NCBI GenBank assembly: GCA_032027145.1
Contig: JAVSMP010000001.1
Coordinates: forward strand, 434,001 to 498,000
Direction: 5' to 3'
Length of the DNA: 64,000 nucleotides
DNA from: Ignavibacterium sp.
GTDB taxonomy: Bacteria; Bacteroidota; Ignavibacteria; Ignavibacteriales; Ignavibacteriaceae
The notes beneath the pieces are model-generated. The model was not told the DNA's origin, did not search any database, and saw nothing but the letters and a program-made list of their open reading frames with translations. This document shows positions 55,221-64,000 of the stretch, one piece after another (the stretch's first letter is position 1; each line of letters opens with the position of its first letter). The translations under genes and the position numbers were made by a program.

Positions 55221-55640
55221 ATGAAAAAATCTTTTTTTCTTTTCTTTGTTCTGTTTGGTCTAACATTAGGCTTAAATCAAAATCTTTTTGCACAGAATGA
55301 ACCTGTACTTTATTTCTGTGAAAAATATGGTAAAAATGGTGAGGTTGGTGTAAGTGATAGATTTACTACCGGCTATTTAACCGTAATGGTTAAGTGTGAT
55401 TATGCACTTGACTTAGAAGATGTTTCAATACAATTTGATAAGTATAATCCAAGAACCGGAAAATTTGAATACTATAAAAGTTTTAGTTACTCTGTTGAAC
55501 CAGATATGAAGTACATATACTTTTCTAAAAATTCTGAGAGCGACATGAAGTTTGAAGAACCGGGATTCTACAGGGTTTTCTTACTTGACGATAGTGATAA
55601 AACAGTAGCAAGTGCTTTAATCGAAATCATAAGCCGATAA
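55221..55640 (+). CDS. Small exported protein of unknown function
   Basis: A 139-residue exported protein with a clear signal peptide (residues 1-25, ending LFAQ). The mature part is beta-rich with charged and aromatic residues (KYGKNGEVGVSDRFTTGYL, YYKSFSYSVEPDMKYIYF, GFYRVFLLDD), consistent with a single immunoglobulin-like sandwich. I do not recognise a named family. The ATG at 55221 has a strong AAGGAG site; an upstream in-frame ATG at 55134 is less likely. A TATAAT-like box lies at 55187-55192. A terminator follows directly. Confidence 0.88.
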   Translation: MKKSFFLFFVLFGLTLGLNQNLFAQNEPVLYFCEKYGKNGEVGVSDRFTTGYLTVMVKCDYALDLEDVSIQFDKYNPRTGKFEYYKSFSYSVEPDMKYIYFSKNSESDMKFEEPGFYRVFLLDDSDKTVASALIEIISR

Positions 55641-55658
55641 TTTTCTTTTTATAATTAG

Positions 55659-55682
55659 GCGGCACTCGTGCCGCTTTTTTTA
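55659..55682 (+). terminator. Rho-independent terminator
   Basis: GCGGCA (55659-55664) pairs with TGCCGC (55669-55674) with loop CTCG, followed by a run of Ts. It follows the small exported protein gene. Confidence 0.9.
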
Positions 55683-55738
55683 TTTTAAATAAAATAATTT
55701 CATGTCATTTCATTAAATTGCCTAAAGGAAATCTAATT

Positions 55739-56299
55739 ATGATGAAACTGAACTTAGGCTGTGGTAAGGACTTAAAACAAGGATATGTTAATCTTGATAT
55801 TGTTGATTACGGCGGCAACCAGATTCACGATATAAATAAGTTTCCTTACCCTTTTCCGGATAATCATTTTGATGAAATTTATGCTTCGCATGTTCTTGAA
55901 CATATTGAAAATTTTAACAGAACTATAACTGAGCTTTACAGGATACTGAAACCAAACGGGATTATGATTGTTTATGCCCCGTTTTTTTTGAACACAAAAT
56001 ATTTTGGCGACCCAGATCATAAGATTCCATTTTCAATTCGTACTTTTGATAATTACGAATATATTGGAAATCGAAAATTGAAATTTTATGAAAAGTGGAA
56101 ACTGCAGCATCGTACTAACTATGAAACAGGCGCACAGTTTGAGGTTTTGGATAAAAAATTCATCACATCTCATTTTTCTATCCTTAAGTGGATGGATTTT
56201 TTTGTTAACATCGAGCCGGTTATGTATGAAAGATTTTTTGCTGGGATCTTTTCACCTGAAGAGGTTTACTTTAAGTTAAGAGCAAAAAAAAATAATTAA
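55739..56299 (+). CDS. Class I SAM-dependent methyltransferase
   Basis: A 186-residue cytoplasmic enzyme of the Methyltransf_11 type. LNLGCGKDLKQGYVNLDI is the SAM glycine loop with the acidic strand-2 end. The conserved HVLEHIENFNRT and the LKPNGIMIVYAP strand complete the fold. Small enzymes of this kind methylate small molecules or sugars in surface glycan pathways; its substrate is not shown. AAAGGA lies before the ATG at 55739 (an ATG follows at 55742). A TTG at 55718 would extend it and is less likely. Confidence 0.88.
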   Translation: MMKLNLGCGKDLKQGYVNLDIVDYGGNQIHDINKFPYPFPDNHFDEIYASHVLEHIENFNRTITELYRILKPNGIMIVYAPFFLNTKYFGDPDHKIPFSIRTFDNYEYIGNRKLKFYEKWKLQHRTNYETGAQFEVLDKKFITSHFSILKWMDFFVNIEPVMYERFFAGIFSPEEVYFKLRAKKNN

Positions 56300-56463
56300 T
56301 ACTGATTCGTGTACTGAAAACTTAACGCAGTCTTTTCTTAACTCTAAAATCTCCTACTACTAAATGCACAAAATTATGAGGGTAGCATTTTATTTTGAAT
56401 TGAATACTAAAATTTAATTTCATTAACTTTGCTCAACATTTTATAACAACAAAAAGAAGTGAG

Positions 56464-56802
56464 ATGAAGAAACTACAAAAATTAATTTTACCATTATTAA
56501 TTATACTTGTCTTTTTTATTATCTATAGATTTTACTTTGCCAAAAGCGGACTTGGCTCATTTGACGATTTTGATCCAAATAATACCGCCGTTAAAGAAAT
56601 ACGGGTTCAATTAGTTGTTGATCGCGGAATCAGCAAAAAAGGTGATGGTTTTGTTTTTTATGCTTCGGATAAAAACGGAAAAATAATGATGGTAAATGGA
56701 GAGGTTGATTTACCTGAGGGTTTTGAAAGTGCTGATATAATAATCCTCAAAGGGCATTTAAGCTCTAACTCATTTCATGCTCATGAGGTCAGTTTAAATT
56801 AA
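56464..56802 (+). CDS. Membrane-anchored CcmE-like OB-fold protein
   Basis: A 112-residue protein with one N-terminal transmembrane helix (about 7-25) and a small beta-rich outer domain. The final segment [23 protein letters not shown] resembles the closing strand and GxL/FxAxEV motif of CcmE-type cytochrome c maturation chaperones. The heme-binding His of CcmE (HxxxY) is not clearly seen. A distant CcmE-like OB fold is a guess. The gene is placed two bases before uvrB, so it is probably co-transcribed with it, though the functions look unrelated. Confidence 0.7.
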   Translation: MKKLQKLILPLLIILVFFIIYRFYFAKSGLGSFDDFDPNNTAVKEIRVQLVVDRGISKKGDGFVFYASDKNGKIMMVNGEVDLPEGFESADIIILKGHLSSNSFHAHEVSLN

Positions 56803-56804
56803 CA

Positions 56805-58817
56805 ATGAAAAGTTTTGAGCTAGTATCCAATTACCAGCCATCCGGTGATCAGCCTGAAGCTATCAAACAGCTTGTAGAAGGTATGGAACGAGGAGACAAG
56901 TTCCAGACTTTACTCGGTGTTACCGGAAGCGGAAAAACTTTTACAATTTCAAATGTAATTGCTCAAACAAAAAAGCCAACATTAATAATCTCGCATAATA
57001 AAACCCTGGCTGCTCAGTTATACTCAGAGTTTAAAGCTTTCTTTCCAAATAACGCTGTTGAATTTTTTATAAGTTATTATGATTACTATCAACCAGAAGC
57101 TTATGTTGTTTCGCGTGATATTTATATAGAAAAGGATTTTTCTGTTAATGAGGAAATTGACCGGCTGAGATTGAAAGCTACAACATCACTGATTGAAGGC
57201 AGAAGAGATGTGATTGTTGTTGCAAGCGTCAGTTGTATATACGGAATAGGTGCACCTGATGAATATGCAAAACAGATTATATTTATCAAAAGGGGAGAAA
57301 AGATTGATAAGAAGAAATTACTCCGAGAACTGATAGATATTTATTATGTTAGAAATGATACTGAATTTAACCGCGGAACTTTCCGTGCACGCGGCGATGT
57401 GGTTGAAATAATACCGGCTTATCAGGATGAAGAGGCAGTTCGTATTGAGTTTTGGGATAGTGATGTTGAGAAAATTTCAATAATAGATATTGTAACCGGA
57501 AAAATAATTCGTGATGTTGATTCTGTTCCGGTTTATCCTGCAAAGTATTTTGTTACCGATAGAAACAAAATGCAAAAAGCAATTTATAACATTGAAAGAG
57601 AGCTTGCTGAAAGATTGAATGTTCTTCGCAAAGAAGAAAAATATCTTGAAGCACAACGTCTTGAACAGCGCACTAAGTTCGATATCGAAATGATGAAAGA
57701 AATCGGCTATTGTTCGGGTATCGAAAATTATTCGCGCCATATGGATTTACGCGCCCCGGGTTCGCGCCCATCTAATTTGTTCGACTATTTTCCGGATGAT
57801 TATCTATTAATTATAGATGAATCACACGTAACCATTCCCCAAATCCGTGCAATGTATAACGGCGATAGAAATCGCAAACAAACTTTAGTTGATTATGGTT
57901 TCAGATTACCTTCTGCACTTGATAACCGCCCGATGACATTTGTTGAGTTTTCTGAAATGCTTAATCAGGTAATTTTTGTCAGTGCCACTCCGGCTGATTA
58001 TGAACTTGAAAAAAGCGGTGGGGTGGTTGTCGAACAAATTATCCGTCCGACCGGTTTGCTTGATCCCGAAATCGAGGTAAGACCAATAAAAGGACAGATC
58101 GATGATCTTATCGCCGAGATAAGAAAGCGGGTTGAAGTTAAGGCTAGAACACTCGTTACTACTCTTACAAAAAAAATGGCTGAAGATCTTTCGGATTATC
58201 TTGATAAAATCGGAATTCAGGTTCGCTACATACACAGCGATATTGATTCATTGGAACGTGTTGAGATTTTGCGTGATTTAAGATTAGGTGAATTTGACGT
58301 ACTGGTCGGAGTTAATTTATTAAGAGAAGGTTTAGATCTGCCTGAAGTTTCTCTTGTTGCAATTATTGATGCTGATAAAGAAGGATTTTTACGAAGTGAA
58401 AGATCACTGATGCAAACAGCCGGAAGAACCGCTCGTAATGCAAACGGCAAAGTGATTATGTATGCAGATAAAATTACTGACTCAATGGCAAAGACAATAA
58501 ATGAAACAAAGCGAAGAAGAAAATTGCAGCAGGAATACAACGAGAAAAACGGCATTGTTCCGGCAACGATTTATAAATCTCTTGATGATATTCTCAGTTC
58601 AACTTCAATTGCAGATATTAGAAAGAAAGAAGTAAAGGAAAGTTACGGATTTTCTAAAGTTGCAGAACCTGTCTTAAAGTATATGAACAAAGAACAAAAA
58701 GAAGATTTAATAGAACAGCTTACCGATGAAATGCACAAGGCAGCAAAAGACCTTGAATTTGAAAAAGCAGCCAACCTTCGTGATGAAATTCAGAAGCTTA
58801 AAAAACTTGTCGGATAA
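56805..58817 (+). CDS. uvrB: Excinuclease ABC subunit B
   Basis: A 670-residue nucleotide excision repair helicase that verifies damage with UvrA and recruits UvrC. The Walker A motif GVTGSGKT, the beta-hairpin [11 protein letters not shown], the IIDESHV box, [14 protein letters not shown] and [10 protein letters not shown] are all present, and a UVR motif (the UvrC-binding helix pair) closes the protein at 630-670. The length is typical. The start is only two bases after the preceding stop, which suggests coupling. A dispersed repeat of the 3348-type follows. Confidence 0.98.
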   Translation: MKSFELVSNYQPSGDQPEAIKQLVEGMERGDKFQTLLGVTGSGKTFTISNVIAQTKKPTLIISHNKTLAAQLYSEFKAFFPNNAVEFFISYYDYYQPEAYVVSRDIYIEKDFSVNEEIDRLRLKATTSLIEGRRDVIVVASVSCIYGIGAPDEYAKQIIFIKRGEKIDKKKLLRELIDIYYVRNDTEFNRGTFRARGDVVEIIPAYQDEEAVRIEFWDSDVEKISIIDIVTGKIIRDVDSVPVYPAKYFVTDRNKMQKAIYNIERELAERLNVLRKEEKYLEAQRLEQRTKFDIEMMKEIGYCSGIENYSRHMDLRAPGSRPSNLFDYFPDDYLLIIDESHVTIPQIRAMYNGDRNRKQTLVDYGFRLPSALDNRPMTFVEFSEMLNQVIFVSATPADYELEKSGGVVVEQIIRPTGLLDPEIEVRPIKGQIDDLIAEIRKRVEVKARTLVTTLTKKMAEDLSDYLDKIGIQVRYIHSDIDSLERVEILRDLRLGEFDVLVGVNLLREGLDLPEVSLVAIIDADKEGFLRSERSLMQTAGRTARNANGKVIMYADKITDSMAKTINETKRRRKLQQEYNEKNGIVPATIYKSLDDILSSTSIADIRKKEVKESYGFSKVAEPVLKYMNKEQKEDLIEQLTDEMHKAAKDLEFEKAANLRDEIQKLKKLVG

Positions 58818-58820
58818 CTT

Positions 58821-58852
58821 TGTGTCTTTGCGGCTTAGTGTGAAAAATAATT
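58821..58852 (+). repeat. Second copy of the TGTGTCTTTGCG repeat
   Basis: TGTGTCTTTGCG (58821-58832) and TGAAAAATAATT (58841-58852) match 3345-3368 apart from an 8-base insertion and one change. The inverted arm seen at 3369-3380 is not kept here. It is in the 62-base gap between convergent uvrB and truA, like the first copy between convergent genes. Confidence 0.55.
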
Positions 58853-58879
58853 CTTGTCTTCCGCTAAAAAGCAGATCGG

Positions 58880-59767
58880 CTAAGATAGTTTTATAAATGC
58901 AGCTAATTCTTTCTCGATTGGCTCGTTTGAATAAGTAACCATTTCTAAAAATAATCCGGAAGGCGGAGCAGTAAATTTAACAGGTTCGTTTGTTCTATTA
59001 TTTAGATAGAACAAAATATCTTTTTCGGATTTTCTTCCTCTTCCAACTTCAGCTAATACTCCGGCAATTCTTCTTACCATTTTCCAGATAAAGTGCGAGC
59101 CAGTAATTCTTATTAAAATTAAATCACCATCTTCTTTTAGCTGAATATCATCTATTAAAACTTTTGTGGATTTTTCCTCAGGCTCATCATCAGAAAAAGA
59201 TGCAAAATTATTCATACCAAGAAACAACTTTGCTGCAGATTCCATTTTCTTAAAATCAAGTTCATCTTTAATCCACCAGACAAAGTTTTTACCAAAAGCT
59301 GTTCTTCTTCTCGAAATCTGATAAAGATAACTGCGGGATTTAGCATCGTGTCTTGCATGGAATTCTTTACTTGCCTTTTCAACTTCTAAAATATTTATAT
59401 CGTGAGGTAAAAGATCATTTAATTTAATTCGTATTATTTCAGGAGCTAAAATTGTTTTTGCATCCAGATGCGCAACCTGACAAATTGCATGAACTCCGCT
59501 GTCAGTCCTTCCGGAACCTTGTAAATCGATAAAGTCATCACCAAAGACTTCCTTAGCTGCCTTAATAATCGTACCCTGAATAGTTTTTGCGTTTTCCTGT
59601 TTTTGCCAGCCGGAATATCGTGTGCCTTCATATTCGATATAAAGTTTATATCTGGAAAAATTCTGACTAAATGCTTTAGACTTATCCTGAGAAAACCTTG
59701 ATCGCTTTGATTTATTAGCTGGCTTATTGCTAAACCTGTTTTTTGAATGGAATTTTTTCTCTATCAA
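58880..59767 (-). CDS. truA: tRNA pseudouridine(38-40) synthase TruA with basic N-terminal extension
   Basis: A 295-residue RNA-modifying enzyme that makes pseudouridine at tRNA positions 38, 39 and 40 in the anticodon arm. The catalytic aspartate is D89 in GSGRTDSGVHA; YSGWQKQ and the C-terminal FLEMVTYS support the family. The first 38 residues are an extra basic segment rich in Lys, Arg, Ser, Asn and Phe, not usual in TruA. The extension is likely real because its start codon overlaps the queD stop by four bases (ATGA). It could aid RNA binding. TruA and QueD/QueE both affect tRNA modification. Confidence 0.95.
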   Translation of the reverse strand: MIEKKFHSKNRFSNKPANKSKRSRFSQDKSKAFSQNFSRYKLYIEYEGTRYSGWQKQENAKTIQGTIIKAAKEVFGDDFIDLQGSGRTDSGVHAICQVAHLDAKTILAPEIIRIKLNDLLPHDINILEVEKASKEFHARHDAKSRSYLYQISRRRTAFGKNFVWWIKDELDFKKMESAAKLFLGMNNFASFSDDEPEEKSTKVLIDDIQLKEDGDLILIRITGSHFIWKMVRRIAGVLAEVGRGRKSEKDILFYLNNRTNEPVKFTAPPSGLFLEMVTYSNEPIEKELAAFIKLS

Positions 59768-60180
59768 TTAAGTCTCAGTGTTTCTTCTGCATAATCAAAC
59801 TGGGTTTCGTAAACCCGGATTTTAACAGACGAAATATTAGGAGGTAATGATGTTTTTTTAATTTCAGATAAAAGATAAGTGCAGATGTTCTCAACAGTTG
59901 CTAAAAAGTTTACAACAACTTTTTTAGAATTAATTTTATCCAAAAATTCTATTACCGGAGTATCATTAATATTAACCATAAATGAATGGTCAAGTTTTTC
60001 AATTACCGGATTAATAGTTTTTTCAACATCATAAAAATCAATCACCATTTGGTTTTTATCTAATTCACCTTCAAACTCAACAATCATTTTATACGAATGT
60101 CCGTGAATATTTTTACATAATCCAAAATGCTCAGGAAGTCTGTGTCCCATTTCCCATCTGAATTCTTTTGCTATTTTCAT
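59764..60180 (-). CDS. queD: 6-carboxy-5,6,7,8-tetrahydropterin synthase
   Basis: A 138-residue enzyme of the queuosine pathway that converts 7,8-dihydroneopterin triphosphate to 6-carboxytetrahydropterin. The zinc-binding histidines H13, H26 and H28 (HGHSY) and the catalytic cysteine C22 are visible, as is the C-terminal VYETQFDYA segment. The start at 60180 is chosen because GGAG stands upstream and the ATG overlaps the queE stop by one base (TAATG); an ATG at 60207 is less likely. Its stop overlaps the truA start by four bases. It supplies QueE. Confidence 0.95.
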   Translation of the reverse strand: MKIAKEFRWEMGHRLPEHFGLCKNIHGHSYKMIVEFEGELDKNQMVIDFYDVEKTINPVIEKLDHSFMVNINDTPVIEFLDKINSKKVVVNFLATVENICTYLLSEIKKTSLPPNISSVKIRVYETQFDYAEETLRLN

Positions 60181-60821
60181 TATACTCCTTTTGTTTGCGG
60201 ATGCCATATAAATTTATGCATCTGAAGTTGAAATCTTACGTTTAATTTATCCTCTAAAATCCAGTTTACTAATTGAACAGGTTCAAGTTTGCCGAAAACA
60301 ACTGAAAATAAAATCTTACATTTATTTTCAAGATTATATTTATTTAATATCTCAATTGACCAGTTGTAATCCTCCCTGTTCCCTATTACAAACTTTAATT
60401 CATCAACAGGTTTTAAGAAATTAATATTTTCATAAAGGTTTTTCTTTTCCATTCCGCTTGATGGACATTTTAAATCCATAATTACTTTTACTCGTGGATC
60501 GATATCTTTTATGGATAAACTTCCGCTTGTTTCTATTAAAACTTCAAATCCATTATCACAAAGCTGTTTCATCAAATTCAAACATTCATTCATCTGAAAT
60601 AAAGGTTCGCCGCCGGTAATTTCAACAAGCTTACAATCGTATTTTTTTACCTCAGAAATAATTTCCTGAACAGAAAGATCTTTACCATCATAAAAAGCAT
60701 ATTCTGTATCGCAATAAGTGCATCTTAAATTACAATATGTTAGCCTAACAAAAACACAGGGTAAACCTGCATAAGTGCTTTCTCCCTGAACCGAATAAAA
60801 AATTTCATTAACCTTAAGCAT
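60180..60821 (-). CDS. queE: 7-carboxy-7-deazaguanine synthase
   Basis: A 213-residue radical SAM enzyme that makes 7-carboxy-7-deazaguanine, an early step in queuosine and other 7-deazapurines. The iron-sulfur motif CNLRCTYC gives C30, C34 and C37, preceded by FYSVQGES and followed by ITGGEP, the SAM-binding GGE motif. First gene of the queE-queD-truA set, with one-base overlap to queD. Later queuosine genes (queC, queF, tgt) are not in this window, so the fate of the product is inferred from pathway knowledge. Confidence 0.96.
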   Translation of the reverse strand: MLKVNEIFYSVQGESTYAGLPCVFVRLTYCNLRCTYCDTEYAFYDGKDLSVQEIISEVKKYDCKLVEITGGEPLFQMNECLNLMKQLCDNGFEVLIETSGSLSIKDIDPRVKVIMDLKCPSSGMEKKNLYENINFLKPVDELKFVIGNREDYNWSIEILNKYNLENKCKILFSVVFGKLEPVQLVNWILEDKLNVRFQLQMHKFIWHPQTKGV

Positions 60822-60881
60822 AAAAAGTGCGTTTTTAAACTATTTTCCAATTATTTGTGGGCAAAGTTACTAAAGCTAAGT

Positions 60882-60910
60882 TTGACATCAAACGAGCCAT
60901 TAACTATATT
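60882..60910 (+). promoter_or_regulatory. Promoter of rpsT
   Basis: TTGACA (60882-60887) and TATATT (60905-60910) with a 17-base spacer fit a sigma-70 promoter. The same bases also read as TTTG ... TATATTTG, the -33/-7 pattern of Bacteroidota. It is 38 bases before the rpsT start. Confidence 0.75.
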
Positions 60911-60948
60911 TGACCCGCATTTTTAAACTAATTATAAGGTTCTTGTAA

Positions 60949-61212
60949 ATGGCTCATCATAAATCGGCAAAGAAGAGAATACGTTCATCTGAAAGAAAAA
61001 AAGCAGTGAACAAAATGACAGACTCTAAGATTAAAACTGTTGTAAAGAAAACATTAGCAACCGATAAAAAAGAAGAATTAGAAAAATTATACAAAGAAGC
61101 TATTTCTGTTTTGGATAAAGGAACTTCAAAAGGCAGATTACACAAAAACACTGCGGCAAGAAAAAAATCCAGATTAACAAAACACTTAAATAAAGTTACT
61201 TCTGAAAAATAA
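60949..61212 (+). CDS. rpsT: 30S ribosomal protein S20
   Basis: An 87-residue basic helical protein that binds 16S rRNA in the small subunit. MAHHKSAKKRIRSSERK is the typical N-terminus, followed by the helical-hairpin core (KLYKEAISVLDKGTSKGRLHKNTAARKKSRL). Size and composition match the family exactly. It has its own promoter and a strong bidirectional terminator. Confidence 0.98.
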   Translation: MAHHKSAKKRIRSSERKKAVNKMTDSKIKTVVKKTLATDKKEELEKLYKEAISVLDKGTSKGRLHKNTAARKKSRLTKHLNKVTSEK

Positions 61213-61233
61213 GTTTTTGATTTTATGATTTAC

Positions 61234-61263
61234 AAAAAAAGCTCTTCATTTGAAGAGCTTTTT
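61234..61263. terminator. Bidirectional terminator after rpsT
   Basis: GCTCTTCA (61241-61248) pairs with TGAAGAGC (61251-61258). A-run before, T-run after, so it can also end transcription from the T9SS gene on the other strand. Confidence 0.9.
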
Positions 61264-61285
61264 AGTTTTAAAAGAAATTTTAATT

Positions 61286-62699
61286 TTACTTTGTTAGCAA
61301 CATTTTCTTCACGTCAGTAAAACTACCAGCTTGCAATTTATAAATATACATTCCACTTGGTAATTCTGAAGCATTAAAATCCACTTCGTAATTTCCTTCT
61401 GCTTTATTTTCATTTACAAGTGTTGTTACTACTTTTCCTAAAACATCATAAACTTTTAGTGTTACCAATCCTTCTTCTTTAATAGAGTAAGAAATTTTTG
61501 TGCTTGGGTTAAATGGGTTAGGATAATTCTGATCTAGTGTGTAATTACTTACCACTCCGCTTATCTTCATTTTATCAAGTATGTTCTGTCCATACTCAAT
61601 TGTTACAGATTGAACCGGTTAAGCATTATTTTCTTCATCAATAGCAGTAATTCTGTATTCTGCTTCTCTATCTCCGCCTGATGCATTGTTTATTGAGTAA
61701 TCAATATATGAAGATGTTGTGCCTGATAAGTTTGCAAGTTCTGACCAGCTTGATCAGGTTCCATTTAAAGGTCCTGTTCTTCTTTCTATTTTATAGGCAT
61801 CCGTTGAATTACCTCTTACATCCGGCTCATTGTTTAATGACCAGGTTAATCTGGGATAATAATTTGTACCTGATTGATAAGCTGCTACTGAATAGTTCAA
61901 TAATTGTGGAGAAGACCACGTGCTGCTATTTATACCTCTTTCTTTTACGTAAAGGTTAACAAAAATACCTGGCACTAAAACATCGTAAAAATCGAAAAGT
62001 TTATCACAGCCGCTTTGTACCCCTTCATTACCGTCAGCAATTGTTACACCTTGTGTACTTTCCCAACTATTATTAGTTAAATTTTTATCTCTTGTTCTTA
62101 CGTAACCATTCGAATGAAATCCGACATGAGCTTTATTTGATGAAAGTGATATTGTTGGCCAACCTAAACCATCCTCAGATTCATTTACTACATAATGATT
62201 TGATGGATAAAAGGATGCATATAAATAGTAATGAGTTTTATAACTACTCGATCCATCATATTCCGAGTAAACAATATGAAGTCCTCGAGAATCATAAGCA
62301 TTATCAACACTGTTACAATTTTGGTTATTCAAACTTATAGGATATTGAGCTGCCCAGGTACCATTTGAATAATTATAAATTTTTTGTAACAATACTATTT
62401 CCAAGCCGATAACTTATAAACATATTGTCGTTATCACCTGCTATGTGTGGGAATTCGGCGCCACCGGAGGCTTCAATTGTTGTAGTAGTTTGAACACTTC
62501 CTGAGCTGTTCAATCTGTAATATTTAATTGAGCTTGAAGAATTTGAATTCTGAGCTACGACGTGGATGCCATCTCTATTCGTAAAATTATCAAGCTGAAC
62601 AAGATTCGGCTCATAAATAGTCGTAGTTATAATATTATTCCAGGACTGTGCAGTTATGCATCCTGAAATTAAAACGATTATTAAGAATAACTTTTTCAT
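61286..62699 (-). pseudogene. Broken T9SS-secreted protein gene
   Basis: Three fragments of one gene. It begins at 62699 with a signal peptide (FLIIVLISGCITAQ) and beta-propeller-like repeats (YDSRGLHIVYSEYDG). It ends with a T9SS sorting domain (NYPNPFNPSTKIS). The frame shifts at a run of six T on the plus strand (62380-62385); one base fewer would restore it. Two in-frame stops follow: TGA at 61754-61756 and TAA at 61619-61621, with readable coding on both sides (SWSELANLSG and DREAEYRITAIDEENNA). The rest is recent-looking. Either recent decay, or a sequence error at the homopolymer plus true stops. Function before decay unknown. Confidence 0.85.
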
Positions 62700-62718
62700 A
62701 TTATTATTTTCTATAAAA

Positions 62719-64000
62719 CTATTTAAGTAATATTGTTTTTATTGTTTTGGTGTAATTATTGGCTCTAAACCGAATTAAATACACCCCTGCAGGTAGCAAT
62801 TTGCCATTACTATCCTTTGCTTCCCAGTTAATTGAATAACTACCGGGAGACATTTCTTTATCTAATAGTGTGGTTATTTCTTTCCCTAAAACATTAAATA
62901 CTTTCATTGTAGTATGTGATGCCTCAAATACATCAAACTTTATATTTGTATTCGGATTAAATGGGTTGGGGTATGCCGGAAAAATATTGTAACTGCCTGG
63001 AAGTATATCTTCTTCACTTTCAACTTGGACAGTGAAGTCTGGTTTATAAATCCAGTTAAACCATTTAATGGAGCCTAATCCGGGAGGATCATCCCACATA
63101 TTTATTAATAACTCTTCTCTTTCATCATCAATTAAATTGTAAAGATTAGCTCCGTAGTAACCCATATAATTGGTTTCCCAACTATGCTGCTTGTAATAAA
63201 ATACTTCATAAGTATGATGATTTAGACTGCCGTTAAACTTCAGAATCAATACAGTCATATCAAGCCCGAAAAGAACTTCTTCCTGTCCATCTTTATCAAC
63301 ATCAATTACCTGAATATTTCCTGCATCAAAAGAAAATATTCCTAGCAGGTCAATCCTGCCAACTACTTCGTAGCTATTATCTCCGTTGGCTTCAAAAATT
63401 GTTATTCTTGTTATCCCTTGTCCGCTGTAAAATGCGTCCCCGCCAATCCATATTTCTTTTTTGCTGTTTCCATCTATGTCATTTGTTTCAGCACATAAAT
63501 ATGCATTATAGGTTTCAACCATTCCCTGCCAGTTGGGCGCATAACAGTTATCTCCACAGTTTTCTATTGAAAGAACTTTACCGTGAACACTACCAGCCAA
63601 AAATTCTGTTTTTCCATCCTGATCGAAATCTCCAATGGAAAAGCCTCCATAGTACAGATCAATCATACTATGATCGAATTGAAAGACAGAATCGAAATTG
63701 GGAATATATGGATCATATTCATAAATATTTATATGCTGATTCAAGGTATAGAATATCTGATCAGTTAATGCATCACCATCCCAATCTCCAAAGTAGTTAT
63801 CGTTTTGCTGAGTCGATGAATCAATAGGATCAAATATAAATGCCAGATTTGTTGCTAAAGAAGAATCAATATTTTTAGAATAAAATAAAAAAGTGTTTAC
63901 ATATGCTTGCAAAGTTGTATCTACTGCATTTTTTATCAAATGTAATTCTTCTTTACTATCTTTATCAATATCAATGATGGATCTTGCCATAACTGTATTG
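62719..64000 (-). CDS. FG-GAP/VCBS repeat protein with T9SS sorting domain, 5' end outside window
   Basis: The C-terminal 427 codons of a secreted protein; the frame is open to the right edge, so the start is outside. It shows repeated calcium-binding-like DxDxDG turns of an integrin-type beta-propeller: GDWDGDALTDQI, GDFDQDGKTEFLAG, TNDIDGNSKKEIWIG and DVDKDGQEEVLFG. The C-terminal T9SS type A domain has AYPNPFNPNTNI and the closing GVYLIRFR. The role could be surface adhesion or glycan or protein binding. It is 19 bases before the broken T9SS gene on the same strand. Confidence 0.9.
   Translation of the reverse strand, partial: NTVMARSIIDIDKDSKEELHLIKNAVDTTLQAYVNTFLFYSKNIDSSLATNLAFIFDPIDSSTQQNDNYFGDWDGDALTDQIFYTLNQHINIYEYDPYIPNFDSVFQFDHSMIDLYYGGFSIGDFDQDGKTEFLAGSVHGKVLSIENCGDNCYAPNWQGMVETYNAYLCAETNDIDGNSKKEIWIGGDAFYSGQGITRITIFEANGDNSYEVVGRIDLLGIFSFDAGNIQVIDVDKDGQEEVLFGLDMTVLILKFNGSLNHHTYEVFYYKQHSWETNYMGYYGANLYNLIDDEREELLINMWDDPPGLGSIKWFNWIYKPDFTVQVESEEDILPGSYNIFPAYPNPFNPNTNIKFDVFEASHTTMKVFNVLGKEITTLLDKEMSPGSYSINWEAKDSNGKLLPAGVYLIRFRANNYTKTIKTILLK

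Noticed and set aside
1-64000. CRISPR arrays, tRNA or rRNA genes
   Set aside because: No regularly spaced direct repeats and no cloverleaf or rRNA sequence were recognised in the non-coding gaps; a covariance search was not possible.

Overview
The window is an AT-rich stretch (visually about two thirds A+T) of a bacterial chromosome. It most likely comes from the Ignavibacteria branch of the Bacteroidota/Chlorobiota group. Three loci (654-3332, 61286-62699, 62719-64000) end in type IX secretion (T9SS) type A sorting domains with the NPFNP signature. The strong promoter before rpsT also fits the Bacteroidota TTTG / TAnnTTTG pattern. Shine-Dalgarno sites are present but variable, and TTG and GTG starts occur. 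No tRNA, rRNA or CRISPR array was seen.

Left part (1-25 kb): the 3' end of a dicarboxylate/amino-acid symporter, a T9SS-secreted M14 carboxypeptidase, a very large bacterial alpha-2-macroglobulin, an RlpA-like protein, class I aldolase FbaB, a membrane cytochrome c, a SIMPL protein, a YyaL-type thioredoxin-fold protein, and an unusual ECF sigma factor fused to a membrane-anchored FecR-like domain. Then come the pyruvate dehydrogenase genes aceE-aceF-lpdA, a NUDIX gene with a small coupled partner, and a TPR lipoprotein.

Middle (25-43.6 kb): a compact eight-gene exopolysaccharide operon on the minus strand (flippase, CgeB-like transferase, FkbM methyltransferase, DUF268 protein, GT2, two GT4, and a WcaJ-type initiating transferase). 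A second flippase faces it head to head. NAD kinase, a thioredoxin-like secreted protein and a decayed REP-associated transposase (RAYT) relic follow. Next is a four-gene operon of two ATP-grasp ligases, a GNAT acetyltransferase and lysine 2,3-aminomutase. I do not recognise this operon as a characterised pathway; it is the strongest candidate for an undescribed system. recG closes the block.

Right part (44-64 kb): a hydrogen metabolism locus, all on the minus strand. It holds the maturase hydF, an electron-bifurcating [FeFe] hydrogenase (hydC-hydB-hydA), a sensory [FeFe]-hydrogenase-like protein fused to a histidine kinase, a response regulator, and a REC-PAS-histidine kinase hybrid. Every gap from hydB to the hybrid kinase that is not a gene overlap carries a palindromic dispersed repeat. 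The remainder holds a phosphatase, small secreted and membrane proteins, uvrB, the overlapping set queE-queD-truA, rpsT, a broken T9SS gene and a partial FG-GAP/T9SS gene running off the right edge.

Together the genes suggest a heterotroph that secretes peptidases, oxidises pyruvate through an E1-E2-E3 complex, and can balance NADH and ferredoxin through a hydrogen-evolving bifurcating hydrogenase that it also senses.
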